Origin: Terrabacter terrigena | GTDB lineage: Bacteria > Actinomycetota > Actinomycetes > Actinomycetales > Dermatophilaceae | DNA length: 64,000 bases | Direction of reading: 5' to 3' | Assembly: GCF_042676085.1 (NCBI RefSeq) | Contig: NZ_JBHTKH010000017.1 | Location: forward strand, 24,000 to 87,999 | Shown: positions 42,318 through 50,853 of the stretch, in pieces | Position numbering within the stretch: position 1 is the stretch's first letter | Layout: each line of letters starts with the position of its first letter | Position numbers and translations under genes: made by a program | The notes under the pieces: model-generated | The model's input: the letters and a program-made list of their open reading frames with translations, nothing else | Database searches by the model: none | Told to the model about the DNA's origin: nothing

Positions 42318-43945
42318 CGCACGGCCTCCTCTGGCTGGTCGACGGACGAGCCGGCGGCGCCGTGGCGACGCACCTCGACGTGCTGGTCGGCGTGCGCCAG
42401 CAGCTCGTCGCGGTGGGTGACGGCGATGACGACGCGTCGCTGGGCGAGCTCGGCGACCAGGCCCGCGACGTGCTCGGCGCCCTCGGGGTCGAGGTGAGCG
42501 GTCGGCTCGTCCAGGAGCAGCACGCTCTCGGGGGCGAGCCAGGCCCGGGCGAGGGCGAGGCGCTGCCGCTGGCCCGCGGAGAGGCCGAAGCCGTCGTCGC
42601 CGAGGTCGGCGGAGAGCCCGCCGGGCAGGGACGCGACGACGCCGTGGACCCCGACCGCGCGCAGGGACTCCCAGAGCCGTTCGTCGGTCGCGGTGTGCCC
42701 GACGGTGAGAGCCTCGCGTACCGATCCCGTCGCGAGGAAGGGACGCTGGGTGACGTAGTGGCTGGGTGGCGCGGTGACCGTGCCGGCCATGGGGACCCGG
42801 AGGCCCGCGACGAGGTCGAGCAGCGTCGACTTGCCGGCACCCGAAGGGCCGGTGACGACGGTGAGGCCGGGACCGGCGACGAGCGACAGGTCACGGATCA
42901 CCGGGACGGCCGACCCGGCATACGCGTAGGTGACCCCCTCGAGCCGCACCTGCCCACCCGGCGCACCCCCCGGGCCTGTACCGAACGGGGCGTTCGGCGC
43001 GGGGGAGGGGAGGTGGTCCAGCTCGGCGAGGATGGCGTCGAGGGCGACGGCGCCGTCGGCCGCGGAGTGGTACTCGGCGCCGACGCGGCGCACGGGCCAG
43101 TACGCCTCGGGCGCGAGCAGGACCGCGACGAGCCCGGCGCCGAGGGCCATCGACCCGTGCGAGAGGCGGAGCCCCACGGTCACGGCGACGATGGCGACCG
43201 AGATCGTCGCCAGCAGCTCGAGCGCGGCCGACGAGAGGAAGGCGATCTTCAGCGTCTCCATCGTCGCCCGGCGGTGCCGGTCGCTCACGGCGCGCACCGT
43301 CGCGACCTGGCGACGTGCGCGACCGTAGCCGACGAGTGTCGGCAGACCGCGCACGACGTCGAGGAAGTGACCGGAGAGCGCGGCCAGGGCCGACCACCGT
43401 CGCTCGGTCGACTCCTCGGTTGCCCGGCCGATGAGGGCGGCGAAGAGCGGGAGGAGCGGCAGGGTGAGCGCCACGACCAGGGCGCTCGGCCAGTCGACGA
43501 CGACGAGCGTGCCCGCGGCGAGGGCCGGCACGACCACGGCGTGCACGAGCGTCGGGAGGTAGCGGGCGGCATACGGCTCCACCGCGGCGGCTCCCGAGGT
43601 CGCGAGCGACACCGCCCTGCCGGGGGCGGGGCGCGAGTCGGCGTCGCGGGCGCCCCACCCGCGCAGCAGCGAGGCGCGCAGGGCCGACGACACGGTGACC
43701 CCGGCCCAGGCGGCCACCCACTCGGTCGTGGCGGCGAGCACAGCCCGGACGACGAAGAGCCCGAGCAGCCAGGCGACCGGCTGGGTGAGGTCGCCACGGT
43801 CGACCACGGCCACGACCACGGCCGACAGCGCGAACGCCGTCGCGATGGTCGCGACACCGGTCAGCACACCGGTGGCGGCGAGCGCACCGACGGGCCCCCG
43901 GGCAGCGGGCACCGCTCGGAGGAGCCTCGGGTCGAAGGGCTTCAT
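42314..43945 (-). CDS. cydD: Thiol reductant ABC exporter, CydD subunit
   Basis: 543 residues. Membrane domain, then ATPase with Walker A (GPSGAGKST), the CydD-type ABC signature LSAGQRQRLALARA and Walker B VLLLDEPTAHLD. It forms a heterodimer with CydC and overlaps it by four bases. It follows cydB by 19 bp in one operon. Confidence 0.93.
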   Translation of the reverse strand: MKPFDPRLLRAVPAARGPVGALAATGVLTGVATIATAFALSAVVVAVVDRGDLTQPVAWLLGLFVVRAVLAATTEWVAAWAGVTVSSALRASLLRGWGARDADSRPAPGRAVSLATSGAAAVEPYAARYLPTLVHAVVVPALAAGTLVVVDWPSALVVALTLPLLPLFAALIGRATEESTERRWSALAALSGHFLDVVRGLPTLVGYGRARRQVATVRAVSDRHRRATMETLKIAFLSSAALELLATISVAIVAVTVGLRLSHGSMALGAGLVAVLLAPEAYWPVRRVGAEYHSAADGAVALDAILAELDHLPSPAPNAPFGTGPGGAPGGQVRLEGVTYAYAGSAVPVIRDLSLVAGPGLTVVTGPSGAGKSTLLDLVAGLRVPMAGTVTAPPSHYVTQRPFLATGSVREALTVGHTATDERLWESLRAVGVHGVVASLPGGLSADLGDDGFGLSAGQRQRLALARAWLAPESVLLLDEPTAHLDPEGAEHVAGLVAELAQRRVVIAVTHRDELLAHADQHVEVRRHGAAGSSVDQPEEAVR

Positions 43946-43964
43946 CGGATGGCCTCGGGCGTCG

Positions 43965-45014
43965 TCAGCGGTGAGCGGTCTTGACGGCCGCGTCGTCGGG
44001 AATGTGCTTGGTGCCCAGACGCTTCCGGAACACCCAGTACGTCCAGCCCTGGTAGAGCACGACGACCGGAGTGAAGACGAGGGCGACCACCGTCATCACC
44101 TTGAGCGTGTAGTCGGTGCTCGACGCGTTGTCGACGGTGAGGCTCCACGCCGGGTTCGTCGACGAGGGCATGACGTTCGGGAACAGCACGAGGAAGTAGG
44201 TGGCGACGGCAAGGGCGATCGTGCCCGCCGTGCCGAGGAACGCCCAGCCCTCGCGTCCGGCCCGGTTGGCGGCGAGGCCGCCGATGAGCGCGACGGCAGC
44301 GACGGCGGTGGTGGCCCATGACGCCGCCTTGCCGTCGCTGAAGCCGAGCCAGAGCAGCAGGGCGAGGGCGAGCACGGCGGCGACGGCGCCCACGCGCTCG
44401 GCGATGGCGCGGGCCTCCAGGCGGATCCGGCCCTCGGTCTTCAGGGCGACGAAGATCGCGCCGTGCGTCAGGAAGAGCGCCACGAAGACGACGCCTCCGA
44501 GCAGGCCGGCGGGGTTGAGCAGGGTGAGGACGCTGCCGGTGAACTCCTTGCTCGCGTCGATCGGCACGCCGCGCACGATGTTCGTCAGGGCCACGCCCCA
44601 GAGGAACGCCGGCACGACCGAGCCCCAGAAGATGGCGAGGTCCCAGCGCGCCTTCCATGACGCCTCGGGCCGCTTGTGGCGGTACTCGAAGCCGAGGTTG
44701 CGCAGGATGAGCGCGACGAGGATGACGAGCAGGGGCAGGTAGAAGCCGCTGAACAGGGTTGCGTACCAGTGCGGGAAGGCGGCGAACGTCGCACCGCCCG
44801 CGGTGAGCACCCACACCTCGTTGCCGTCCCACACGGGACCGATCGTGTTGAGCAGCACGCGGCGGCGCTTCTCGGCGTCGACGGCGTCGGTGGCGTACTT
44901 CCTCCCGCCGAGGACGGGCAGCAGCATGCCGACGCCGAAGTCGAAGCCCTCGAGCACGAAGTAGCCGGTCCACAGGAGGCCGAGGACGATGAACCAGAAG
45001 GTTGCGAGATCCAT
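43965..45014 (-). CDS. cydB: Cytochrome bd ubiquinol/menaquinol oxidase subunit II
   Basis: 349 residues, eight or nine membrane segments. FWFIVLGLLWTGYFVLEGFDFGVG is the family's start, and GPVWDGNEVWVLTAGGATFAAFP is the conserved central segment. It partners CydA in the inner membrane, reducing O2 to water at high affinity. The ATG is 16 bp after the cydA stop. Confidence 0.96.
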   Translation of the reverse strand: MDLATFWFIVLGLLWTGYFVLEGFDFGVGMLLPVLGGRKYATDAVDAEKRRRVLLNTIGPVWDGNEVWVLTAGGATFAAFPHWYATLFSGFYLPLLVILVALILRNLGFEYRHKRPEASWKARWDLAIFWGSVVPAFLWGVALTNIVRGVPIDASKEFTGSVLTLLNPAGLLGGVVFVALFLTHGAIFVALKTEGRIRLEARAIAERVGAVAAVLALALLLWLGFSDGKAASWATTAVAAVALIGGLAANRAGREGWAFLGTAGTIALAVATYFLVLFPNVMPSSTNPAWSLTVDNASSTDYTLKVMTVVALVFTPVVVLYQGWTYWVFRKRLGTKHIPDDAAVKTAHR

Positions 45015-45030
45015 TGCGGTTCAGTCCCTC

Positions 45031-46506
45031 TCAGTAGGCGAAGGCGAGGGGGGCGTCCTCGTCACGGTCGGCGGGGTCCTGCGGCGGCTCGAAGGGCTCG
45101 GCGCCCTTGCGCACGTAGTACAGGAAGAGCTTGACCTCGACGACGGCGAGGGCGCCGTAGAGCAGTGTGAAGACCGTCATCGAGGTGATGACCTCGCCGA
45201 TCGAGACGCCGGGCGAGACGCCGGTCGCGGTGGTCATGAGGCCGAAGACGAGCCACGGCTGGCGACCCGTCTCGGTGAAGATCCAGCCGAAGCTGTTGGC
45301 GAGGATCGGCAGGAACGGCGTCAGGACCGCGGCCCAGAGCAGCCAGCGATGGGTCGGCGTGCGATCCTTGCGGGTCAGCCAGAGCACCACGAGCGAGATC
45401 GCCGCGGCCGCCATGCCGAGCCCGATCATGAGACGGAACGTCCAGTACGTGGTCGGGATGTTCGGCGCGTAGCCCGTCGCCGACGCGACGAGCGGGTTGC
45501 CGCTCGCGCCGTACGTGTCCGCGTACAGGGCCTTGAGGTCGTTGATGCCGTCGACCGCGCCGCCGAAGTTGCCGGTCGCGAGGAAGCTGAGCAGGCCCGG
45601 CACCTCGATGATGTCGTTCGCGTGCGATCCGTCGAGCGAGCCGACAGAGAGCACCGAGAACGGCGCCCCCACGCCGGCGGGCACCGACTCGTACAGGGCC
45701 TCGGCGGCAGCCATCTTCATGGGCTGCACCTCGGTCATGATCTTGCCCTGGACGTCGCCCGTGAGGGAGACGCCGAGCGCGGCGACGAGGGTCACGACCG
45801 CGCCGATGCGGGCCGCCCGGCGGTACATCGGGGCATCGCCGAGAGCCACGTCCTCGCCGGCCCCCTCGGCGCGCAGGGTCTCTCGCCTCATGCACCAGAG
45901 CGCGACGCCCATGACCACGGCAGCGCCGGCCATGTAGGCGGCGAAGATGACGTGGGGGAACGTGACGAGCTGGACCTTGTTGGTGAGCACGGCGAGGAAA
46001 TCGGTGAGCTCGGCGCGGCCCGTCGCCCTGTTGTAGGTGTAGCCGACGGGGTGCTGCATGAACGAGTTGGCCGACAGGATGAAGTACGCCGACAGGATCG
46101 TGCCGATGTGGACGATCCACATCGTCGCGGCGTGGAGCTTCTCGGGGATGCGGCCCCAGCCGAAGATCCAGAGGCCGAGGAAGGTCGACTCGAGGAAGAA
46201 CGCGAGCAGCGCCTCGATGGCGAGCGGCGCGCCGAAGATGTCACCGACGAAGCGGGAGTAGTCGCTCCAGTTCATGCCGAACTGGAACTCCTGCACGATG
46301 CCGGTCACGAGGCCCAGCGCGAAGTTGATCAGGAAGAGCTTGCCGAAGAACTTCGCGAGCCGGAGCCACTGCTCGTTGTGCGTGCGCACCCAGGCGGTGT
46401 GGAAGCAGGCGACGATCGCGGACATGCCGATGGTGATCGGCACGAAGAGAAAGTGGTACACGGTGGTGATCGCGAACTGCCACCGTGCCAGGTCCGTTGC
46501 ATCCAT
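45031..46506 (-). CDS. cydA: Cytochrome bd oxidase subunit I
   Basis: 491 residues. The heme b595 ligand His18 (YHFLFVP), the b558 region TFPHVIFAAYM and the motif TETGRQPWLVFG are intact, as is the acidic IEALLAFFLESTF. The Q loop is of the short type found in actinobacteria. First gene of cydABCD. It is divergent from the GntR gene and shares with it the 36-bp inverted repeat. Confidence 0.96.
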   Translation of the reverse strand: MDATDLARWQFAITTVYHFLFVPITIGMSAIVACFHTAWVRTHNEQWLRLAKFFGKLFLINFALGLVTGIVQEFQFGMNWSDYSRFVGDIFGAPLAIEALLAFFLESTFLGLWIFGWGRIPEKLHAATMWIVHIGTILSAYFILSANSFMQHPVGYTYNRATGRAELTDFLAVLTNKVQLVTFPHVIFAAYMAGAAVVMGVALWCMRRETLRAEGAGEDVALGDAPMYRRAARIGAVVTLVAALGVSLTGDVQGKIMTEVQPMKMAAAEALYESVPAGVGAPFSVLSVGSLDGSHANDIIEVPGLLSFLATGNFGGAVDGINDLKALYADTYGASGNPLVASATGYAPNIPTTYWTFRLMIGLGMAAAAISLVVLWLTRKDRTPTHRWLLWAAVLTPFLPILANSFGWIFTETGRQPWLVFGLMTTATGVSPGVSIGEVITSMTVFTLLYGALAVVEVKLFLYYVRKGAEPFEPPQDPADRDEDAPLAFAY

Positions 46507-46531
46507 CGAGGTCCCCCGGAGGGTCTGCGGA

Positions 46532-46567
46532 ACTACAGGTCGTAGTAGATACTACACGTTGTAGTTG
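46532..46567. promoter_or_regulatory. Two-tier inverted repeat between cydA and gntR
   Basis: A 36-bp element symmetric about 46549/46550: outer arms AACTACA and TGTAGTT, inner arms GTAGTA and TACTAC, with 4-nt gaps. It also reads as two (A/T)ACTAC-N5-GTAGT(A/T) boxes side by side. It is AT-rich, covers the space between two divergent genes and is probably the operator of the YtrA-type GntR protein. The BlaI-like repressor is an alternative, because BlaI operators carry TACA/TGTA arms. Confidence 0.7.
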
Positions 46568-46623
46568 ATGCTGCGGCAGGCCCTTCCGTTGACACGCCGC
46601 CTCCCCGATGGGTCAATCGCCGG

Positions 46624-47058
46624 ATGGTCGACCTTCCGCTCGTCGTGGACGCCGAGTCTCGCGAGTCGCCGTTCGAGCAGGTGCGCGCGCAGCTCGAGGC
46701 ACTCATCCGCGCCGGTCGACTGCTACCGGGCGACAGGCTGCCGACCGTCCGGGCCCTGGCTGGGCAGCTCGGGCTGGCTGCCAACACGGTGGCGCGGGCC
46801 TACAAGCTGCTCGAGTCGGCCGGTCTCGTCGAGACACACAGCCGCGCGGGCACGACCGTCGCGTCCGGTGCCCACGCGGCCGAGGCTGCGCTGGGAGCGC
46901 TCGCAGCCCGGTTCGTCGCCGAGTCCCGTCAGGCCGGGCTCGACGACACCGCCGCCGTGGCACTCGTCCTGGAGGCCCAGCGTGCCGGCTGGCCGGATGC
47001 CCCACCCATCGAGAGAGCGATCCGTCCGCGTGTGGGCGCTCGCTCGCCTTCTCGATGA
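46624..47058 (+). CDS. GntR-family regulator, YtrA subfamily
   Basis: 144 residues. The N-terminal winged helix (SPFEQVRAQLEALIRAGRLLPGDRLPTVRALAGQLGLAANTVARAYKLLESAGLVETHSRAGTTVA) is the GntR DNA-binding domain. Only a short C-terminal helical tail follows, as in the YtrA subgroup, which has no large effector domain. It faces cydA. Related YtrA genes usually control adjacent transporters. It may report on cell-wall or respiration stress. Confidence 0.87.
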   Translation: MVDLPLVVDAESRESPFEQVRAQLEALIRAGRLLPGDRLPTVRALAGQLGLAANTVARAYKLLESAGLVETHSRAGTTVASGAHAAEAALGALAARFVAESRQAGLDDTAAVALVLEAQRAGWPDAPPIERAIRPRVGARSPSR

Positions 47059-47087
47059 AGTGGGGGGGGCGCAGGTCGCTCGCGGGG

Positions 47088-47522
47088 TCAGCGCGTCGGA
47101 GTCAGCTTCGCGATGGCGATGCGCCGTCCCGACTTCGCCTCGTACGGCGCGAACGACGGGTAGGTCGTGACGAAGTCGTGCCAGCCGGCCTCACGGGCGG
47201 CTCCGCCCAGCACCTCGACCGACACTGGCGTGCGCTCGCTGCCGACCTGGATCGTGGCCGTCGAGGCAGCGCGCAGGTTCCGGATCCACTGGGGCTCCCT
47301 CGGCTGCCCGCCGGCCGTCGCCGCGAGGTAGTACGCGCCGTCACGGTGGATGTACGCGACGGGCACGGTGTGCGAGACCCCTGAGGTGCGCCCGGCGACG
47401 GTGAGCAGCAGCACCGGGCTGCCGCCCCTGGCCTTGCCGCCGACCTTGCCCCCGGTGCGGCGGTAGACCCACACCGCGGCCGTGTTGCCGGCCTTCCACA
47501 GCCTCTGCGACAGCGATGCCAT
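47088..47522 (-). CDS. Deazaflavin (F420)-dependent nitroreductase-family protein
   Basis: 144 residues. SPVLLLTVAGRTSGVSHTVPVAYIHRDGAYYLAATAGGQPREPQWIRNLRAA is the DUF385 split barrel of F420-dependent reductases (Ddn-type). An N-terminal amphipathic helix (LSQRLWKAGNTAAVWVYRRTGG) may associate with membranes, as in Ddn. F420 use is inferred from the family. Confidence 0.88.
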   Translation of the reverse strand: MASLSQRLWKAGNTAAVWVYRRTGGKVGGKARGGSPVLLLTVAGRTSGVSHTVPVAYIHRDGAYYLAATAGGQPREPQWIRNLRAASTATIQVGSERTPVSVEVLGGAAREAGWHDFVTTYPSFAPYEAKSGRRIAIAKLTPTR

Positions 47523-47635
47523 GACGTGCCCCGATCGGTCGTTCGGGCCCCGGGACAGGCCCGCTCGCTCCGAGTCAAGCACGCACCGACCACGGGTGGC
47601 CGAGGAACGGTCGAGACGGCATACGGGACGGGGCC

Positions 47636-48940
47636 TCACTCCTTGGGACGCTCGTCGACGATGCGGCGCGCCTTGCCGACCGACCGCTCGATCGACCCGG
47701 GGTCGCGCACCTCGACCCGGCACGACGTGCCGATGCGCCGCTTGACCGTCGCCTCGAGCGTGCGCGCGATCTCGTCGGCCTCGCCGGCGCCGAGTGGTGC
47801 GAGCGGCTCGACGAGCACGGTCAGCTCGACCATGCGGCCCGGTTGCGTCAGCACGCACTGGAAGTAGGGCGACAGGCGCGGCTCCGCGAGCACGTGCTCC
47901 TCGATCTGGGTCGGGAACACGTTGACGCCGCGGATGATCATCATGTCGTCGGTGCGGCCGGTGACCTTCTCCATCCGCCGCATCGACGGGACGGCCGTGC
48001 CGGGGAGCAGGCGAGTCAGATCCCGTGTGCGGTAACGGATCACGGGCATCGCCTGCTTCGTGAGCGAAGTGAGGACGAGCTCGCCGAGCTCGCCGTCGGG
48101 CAGCACCTGCTCGGTGACCGGGTCGATGATCTCGGGGTAGAAGTGGTCCTCCCAGATGTGCAGGCCGTCCTTCGTCGTCGCCGCCTCCTGCGCGACCCCG
48201 GGGCCCATCACCTCGGACAGGCCGTAGATGTCGACGGCGTCCATGCCGGTGCGCCGCTCGATCTCCTGCCGCATCGACTCGGTCCACGGCTCGGCGCCGA
48301 AGATGCCGACCTGCAGCGACGTCGACGCGGGGTCGACCCCCGAGCGCTCCATCTCGTCGAGCAGGCTGAGGAAGTAGGAGGGAGTGACCATGATGACGCG
48401 CGGCCCGAAGTCCCGGATGAGCTGGACCTGGCGCTCGGTCATGCCACCGCTGACCGGCACCACCGTCGCGCCCAGCCGCTCGACGCCGTAGTGCGCGCCG
48501 AGCCCGCCGGTGAAGAGGCCGTAGCCGTACGCCACGTGCACGACGTCGCCCGGGTGCCCGCCGGCGAGCCGGATCGAGCGAGCCACGAGGTCGGCCCACG
48601 TGTCGATGTCGCCCTTCGTGTAGCCGACCACGGTCGGACGGCCCGTGGTGCCCGAGCTCGCGTGCACGCGGACGACCTGCTCGCGGGGCACCGCGAACAT
48701 GCCGAACGGGTAGTTGGCGCGCAGGTCCGCCTTCGTCGTGAACGGCAGACGGCTCACGTCGCCCAGCGACTGCAGGTCGTCGGGGTGGAAGCCCGTCGCG
48801 TCGAACGCCTCGCGGTAGTGCGGGACGTGCTCGTACGCCGCCCGGACCGTCCGCTGGAGGCGCTCGAGCTGCATGGCGCGCAGCTCGTCCACCTCGATGG
48901 TCGGGATCTCGTGGTCGGGCAGCCGTGACTCCGTCGTCAT
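47636..48940 (-). CDS. paaK: Phenylacetate-CoA ligase
   Basis: 434 residues. The AMP-binding core HASSGTTGRPTVVGYT and the adenylate-forming motif DIYGLSEVMGPG, followed by YRTRDL and GRTDDMMIIRGVNVFPTQIE, are those of PaaK. It activates phenylacetate to the CoA thioester, the first step of aerobic phenylacetate catabolism. ATG at 48940; a start three codons upstream (48949) is also possible. It is separated from paaH/I/N by an ABC importer and a helicase. Confidence 0.93.
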   Translation of the reverse strand: MTTESRLPDHEIPTIEVDELRAMQLERLQRTVRAAYEHVPHYREAFDATGFHPDDLQSLGDVSRLPFTTKADLRANYPFGMFAVPREQVVRVHASSGTTGRPTVVGYTKGDIDTWADLVARSIRLAGGHPGDVVHVAYGYGLFTGGLGAHYGVERLGATVVPVSGGMTERQVQLIRDFGPRVIMVTPSYFLSLLDEMERSGVDPASTSLQVGIFGAEPWTESMRQEIERRTGMDAVDIYGLSEVMGPGVAQEAATTKDGLHIWEDHFYPEIIDPVTEQVLPDGELGELVLTSLTKQAMPVIRYRTRDLTRLLPGTAVPSMRRMEKVTGRTDDMMIIRGVNVFPTQIEEHVLAEPRLSPYFQCVLTQPGRMVELTVLVEPLAPLGAGEADEIARTLEATVKRRIGTSCRVEVRDPGSIERSVGKARRIVDERPKE

Positions 48941-49100
48941 GCGGGCCATTCTCGCCCACCCCGTTTTGCGGCCCGAGGCCCAGCGCAGATGAAGATTTGT
49001 GCTCTATTGCCGCCGGTACGTGCCTCGGTGGGGGTCACGGTGCAAGGATCGTCGCCTGTCGCCACCGTTCGCCATGTGGCCCTGAAAGAGGAGTTTGTCT

Positions 49101-49934
49101 GTGAAGTCTCGCCCCATGCGCTCTCTCGCTGCCGTTGCCGCCCTCAGCGCGCTGGCCCTGGCCGGCTGCAGCAGCGGCCCGGCCAACACCACGGCGACGC
49201 CGGCCGCCACCGCCAGCGGAGCCTCCGGCGTCAAGCTGATCTCCGACGGCAAGCTGACCGTCTGCACCCACCTGCCGTACGCGCCGTTCCAGTCGAACGA
49301 CGACTCGGGCAAGACCGTCGGCTTCGACGTCGACATGATGGACCTCGTCGCCAAGAAGCTCGGCGTGCAGCAGACCATCGTCGACACCCCCTTCGAGGGC
49401 ATCAAGTCGGGCCAGGACATGGCCACCGGCAAGTGCGACATCGCTGCCGCCGGCATGACCATCACCGACGAGCGCAAGAAGGCCATCCTCTTCTCCGAGC
49501 CCTACTTCGACGCGACCCAGGCGCTGCTCGTCAACAACGCGTCGACCGTCAAGACGCTCGCCGACCTCAAGGGCAAGAAGCTCGGCGCGCAGTCATCGAC
49601 GACCGGTCTCGACTACGCGAACAAGAACAAGGACGCGAACGGCTACGACGTCGTCGAGTTCCAGGACCTCGCCGCCGAGACGCAGGCGCTGCTCACCGGC
49701 CAGATCGACGGTGCGATCAACGACCTCCCCGTCTGGAGCGAGGCCATCAAGGAGAACGCCGGCAAGGCGAAGATCGCCACGCAGTTCGACACCGGCGAGC
49801 AGTACGGCTTCGGCATGAAGCTCGGCAACGACGGCCTCAAGAAGGTCGTCGACGAGATCATCACCTCCTCCAAGAGCGACGGCACGTACGACAAGCTGTT
49901 CAAGAAGTGGATCGGGGACGTGCCCGCCCAGTAA
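49101..49934 (+). CDS. Amino-acid-type ABC transporter substrate-binding lipoprotein
   Basis: 277 residues. Signal peptide with lipobox LAGC (residues 19-22), then a family-3 solute-binding protein: LTVCTHLPYAPFQSNDDSGKTVGFDVDMMDLVAKKLGV, DIAAAGMTITDERKKAILFSEPYFDATQALLV, and DGAINDLPVW. The GTG at 49101 is chosen because AGAGGAG is 7 bp upstream; a TTG at 49095 is too close to it. Ligand probably polar or basic amino acids (inferred). Confidence 0.93.
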   Translation: MKSRPMRSLAAVAALSALALAGCSSGPANTTATPAATASGASGVKLISDGKLTVCTHLPYAPFQSNDDSGKTVGFDVDMMDLVAKKLGVQQTIVDTPFEGIKSGQDMATGKCDIAAAGMTITDERKKAILFSEPYFDATQALLVNNASTVKTLADLKGKKLGAQSSTTGLDYANKNKDANGYDVVEFQDLAAETQALLTGQIDGAINDLPVWSEAIKENAGKAKIATQFDTGEQYGFGMKLGNDGLKKVVDEIITSSKSDGTYDKLFKKWIGDVPAQ

Positions 49935-49960
49935 GGGCGACCACACCTGTCCCAGGTCAG

Positions 49961-49991
49961 GGCTGGCGCAGACCGCACGTCTGCGCCAGCC
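49961..49991 (+). terminator. Hairpin between binding protein and permease genes
   Basis: Perfect 13-bp arms GGCTGGCGCAGAC/GTCTGCGCCAGCC around CGCAC, followed by TTGCCCTTGT. Lying within the operon after the binding-protein gene, it probably attenuates or stabilises the message so that the binding protein is made in excess. Confidence 0.7.
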
Positions 49992-50028
49992 TTGCCCTTG
50001 TCCGCCCCGCAGACGAAGTGAGGACCCC

Positions 50029-50853
50029 ATGACCACCCAAACCGCCGAGCCCGCCCGGAGCGGACTCTCGCGCCGGCAGCGGGCGCGCCTCGGCCGGGGG
50101 GCGCAGTACGCCATCGGCCTTGCCGTCGTCGCCCTCATCCTCGTCAAGACCGACTGGCCCACGTTCAGCGCCGCCTTCCTGCGCAGCGACATCTTCCAGC
50201 GGATGATGCCTCGGGTCATCACGATCGGCCTCGTCAACACCCTCATCTACACGGCGCTCGCGTTCGTCTTCGCCTTCGTCGTCGGGCTGCTGCTCGCGAT
50301 GATGAAGCTCAGCTCGATCGGGCCCTACCGCTGGTTCGCGACGGCATACGTCGAGTTCTTCCGGGGGGTGCCCGCGCTCGTCGTCCTCTTCATGGTCGCC
50401 TACGGCATCCCGAACGCCTTCGCGGGCTTCAGCTTCCCGGGCGGCACCTACGGCATGGTCATGGTGGGCCTCGGCGTCACGGCCGCCGCGTACATGGCCG
50501 AGACGTTCCGGGCCGGCATCCAGGCCGTGCCGCGGGGTCAGGTCGAGGCCGCCCGCACCCTCGGCATGAGCTCCTCGCGCACGATGCGCACCATCGTGCT
50601 GCCGCAGGCGTTCCGCATCGTCATCCCGCCGCTCACCAACGAGCTGATCCTGCTCGTCAAGGACTCGTCGCTCGTCTACGTGGTCGGTGTCACGGCCTCG
50701 ACGTACGAGCTGACGAAGTTCTCACAGGACTTCCTCAACCGCACCGTCAGCCCGACGCCGCTCATCGTCGGGGCGGTCTGCTACCTCGCGATCACCCTGC
50801 CCCTGTCCATGCTCGTGCGCCAGCTCGAGCGACGCTACGCGAAGGCCCGCTGA
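50029..50853 (+). CDS. Amino-acid ABC transporter permease
   Basis: 274 residues, about five or six membrane segments of the HisM/GlnP type. The EAA motif is GQVEAARTLGMSSSRTMRTIVLPQAFRIVIPPLTNE, the site of contact with the ATPase. An extended N-terminus precedes the first helix. The stop overlaps the next ATG (TGATG), so the pair is coupled. Confidence 0.92.
   Translation: MTTQTAEPARSGLSRRQRARLGRGAQYAIGLAVVALILVKTDWPTFSAAFLRSDIFQRMMPRVITIGLVNTLIYTALAFVFAFVVGLLLAMMKLSSIGPYRWFATAYVEFFRGVPALVVLFMVAYGIPNAFAGFSFPGGTYGMVMVGLGVTAAAYMAETFRAGIQAVPRGQVEAARTLGMSSSRTMRTIVLPQAFRIVIPPLTNELILLVKDSSLVYVVGVTASTYELTKFSQDFLNRTVSPTPLIVGAVCYLAITLPLSMLVRQLERRYAKAR

Noticed and set aside
46507..46623. Rex operator before cydA
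   Set aside because: No TTGTGA/TCACAA-type palindrome is present; the only symmetry is the TACTAC/GTAGTA element.
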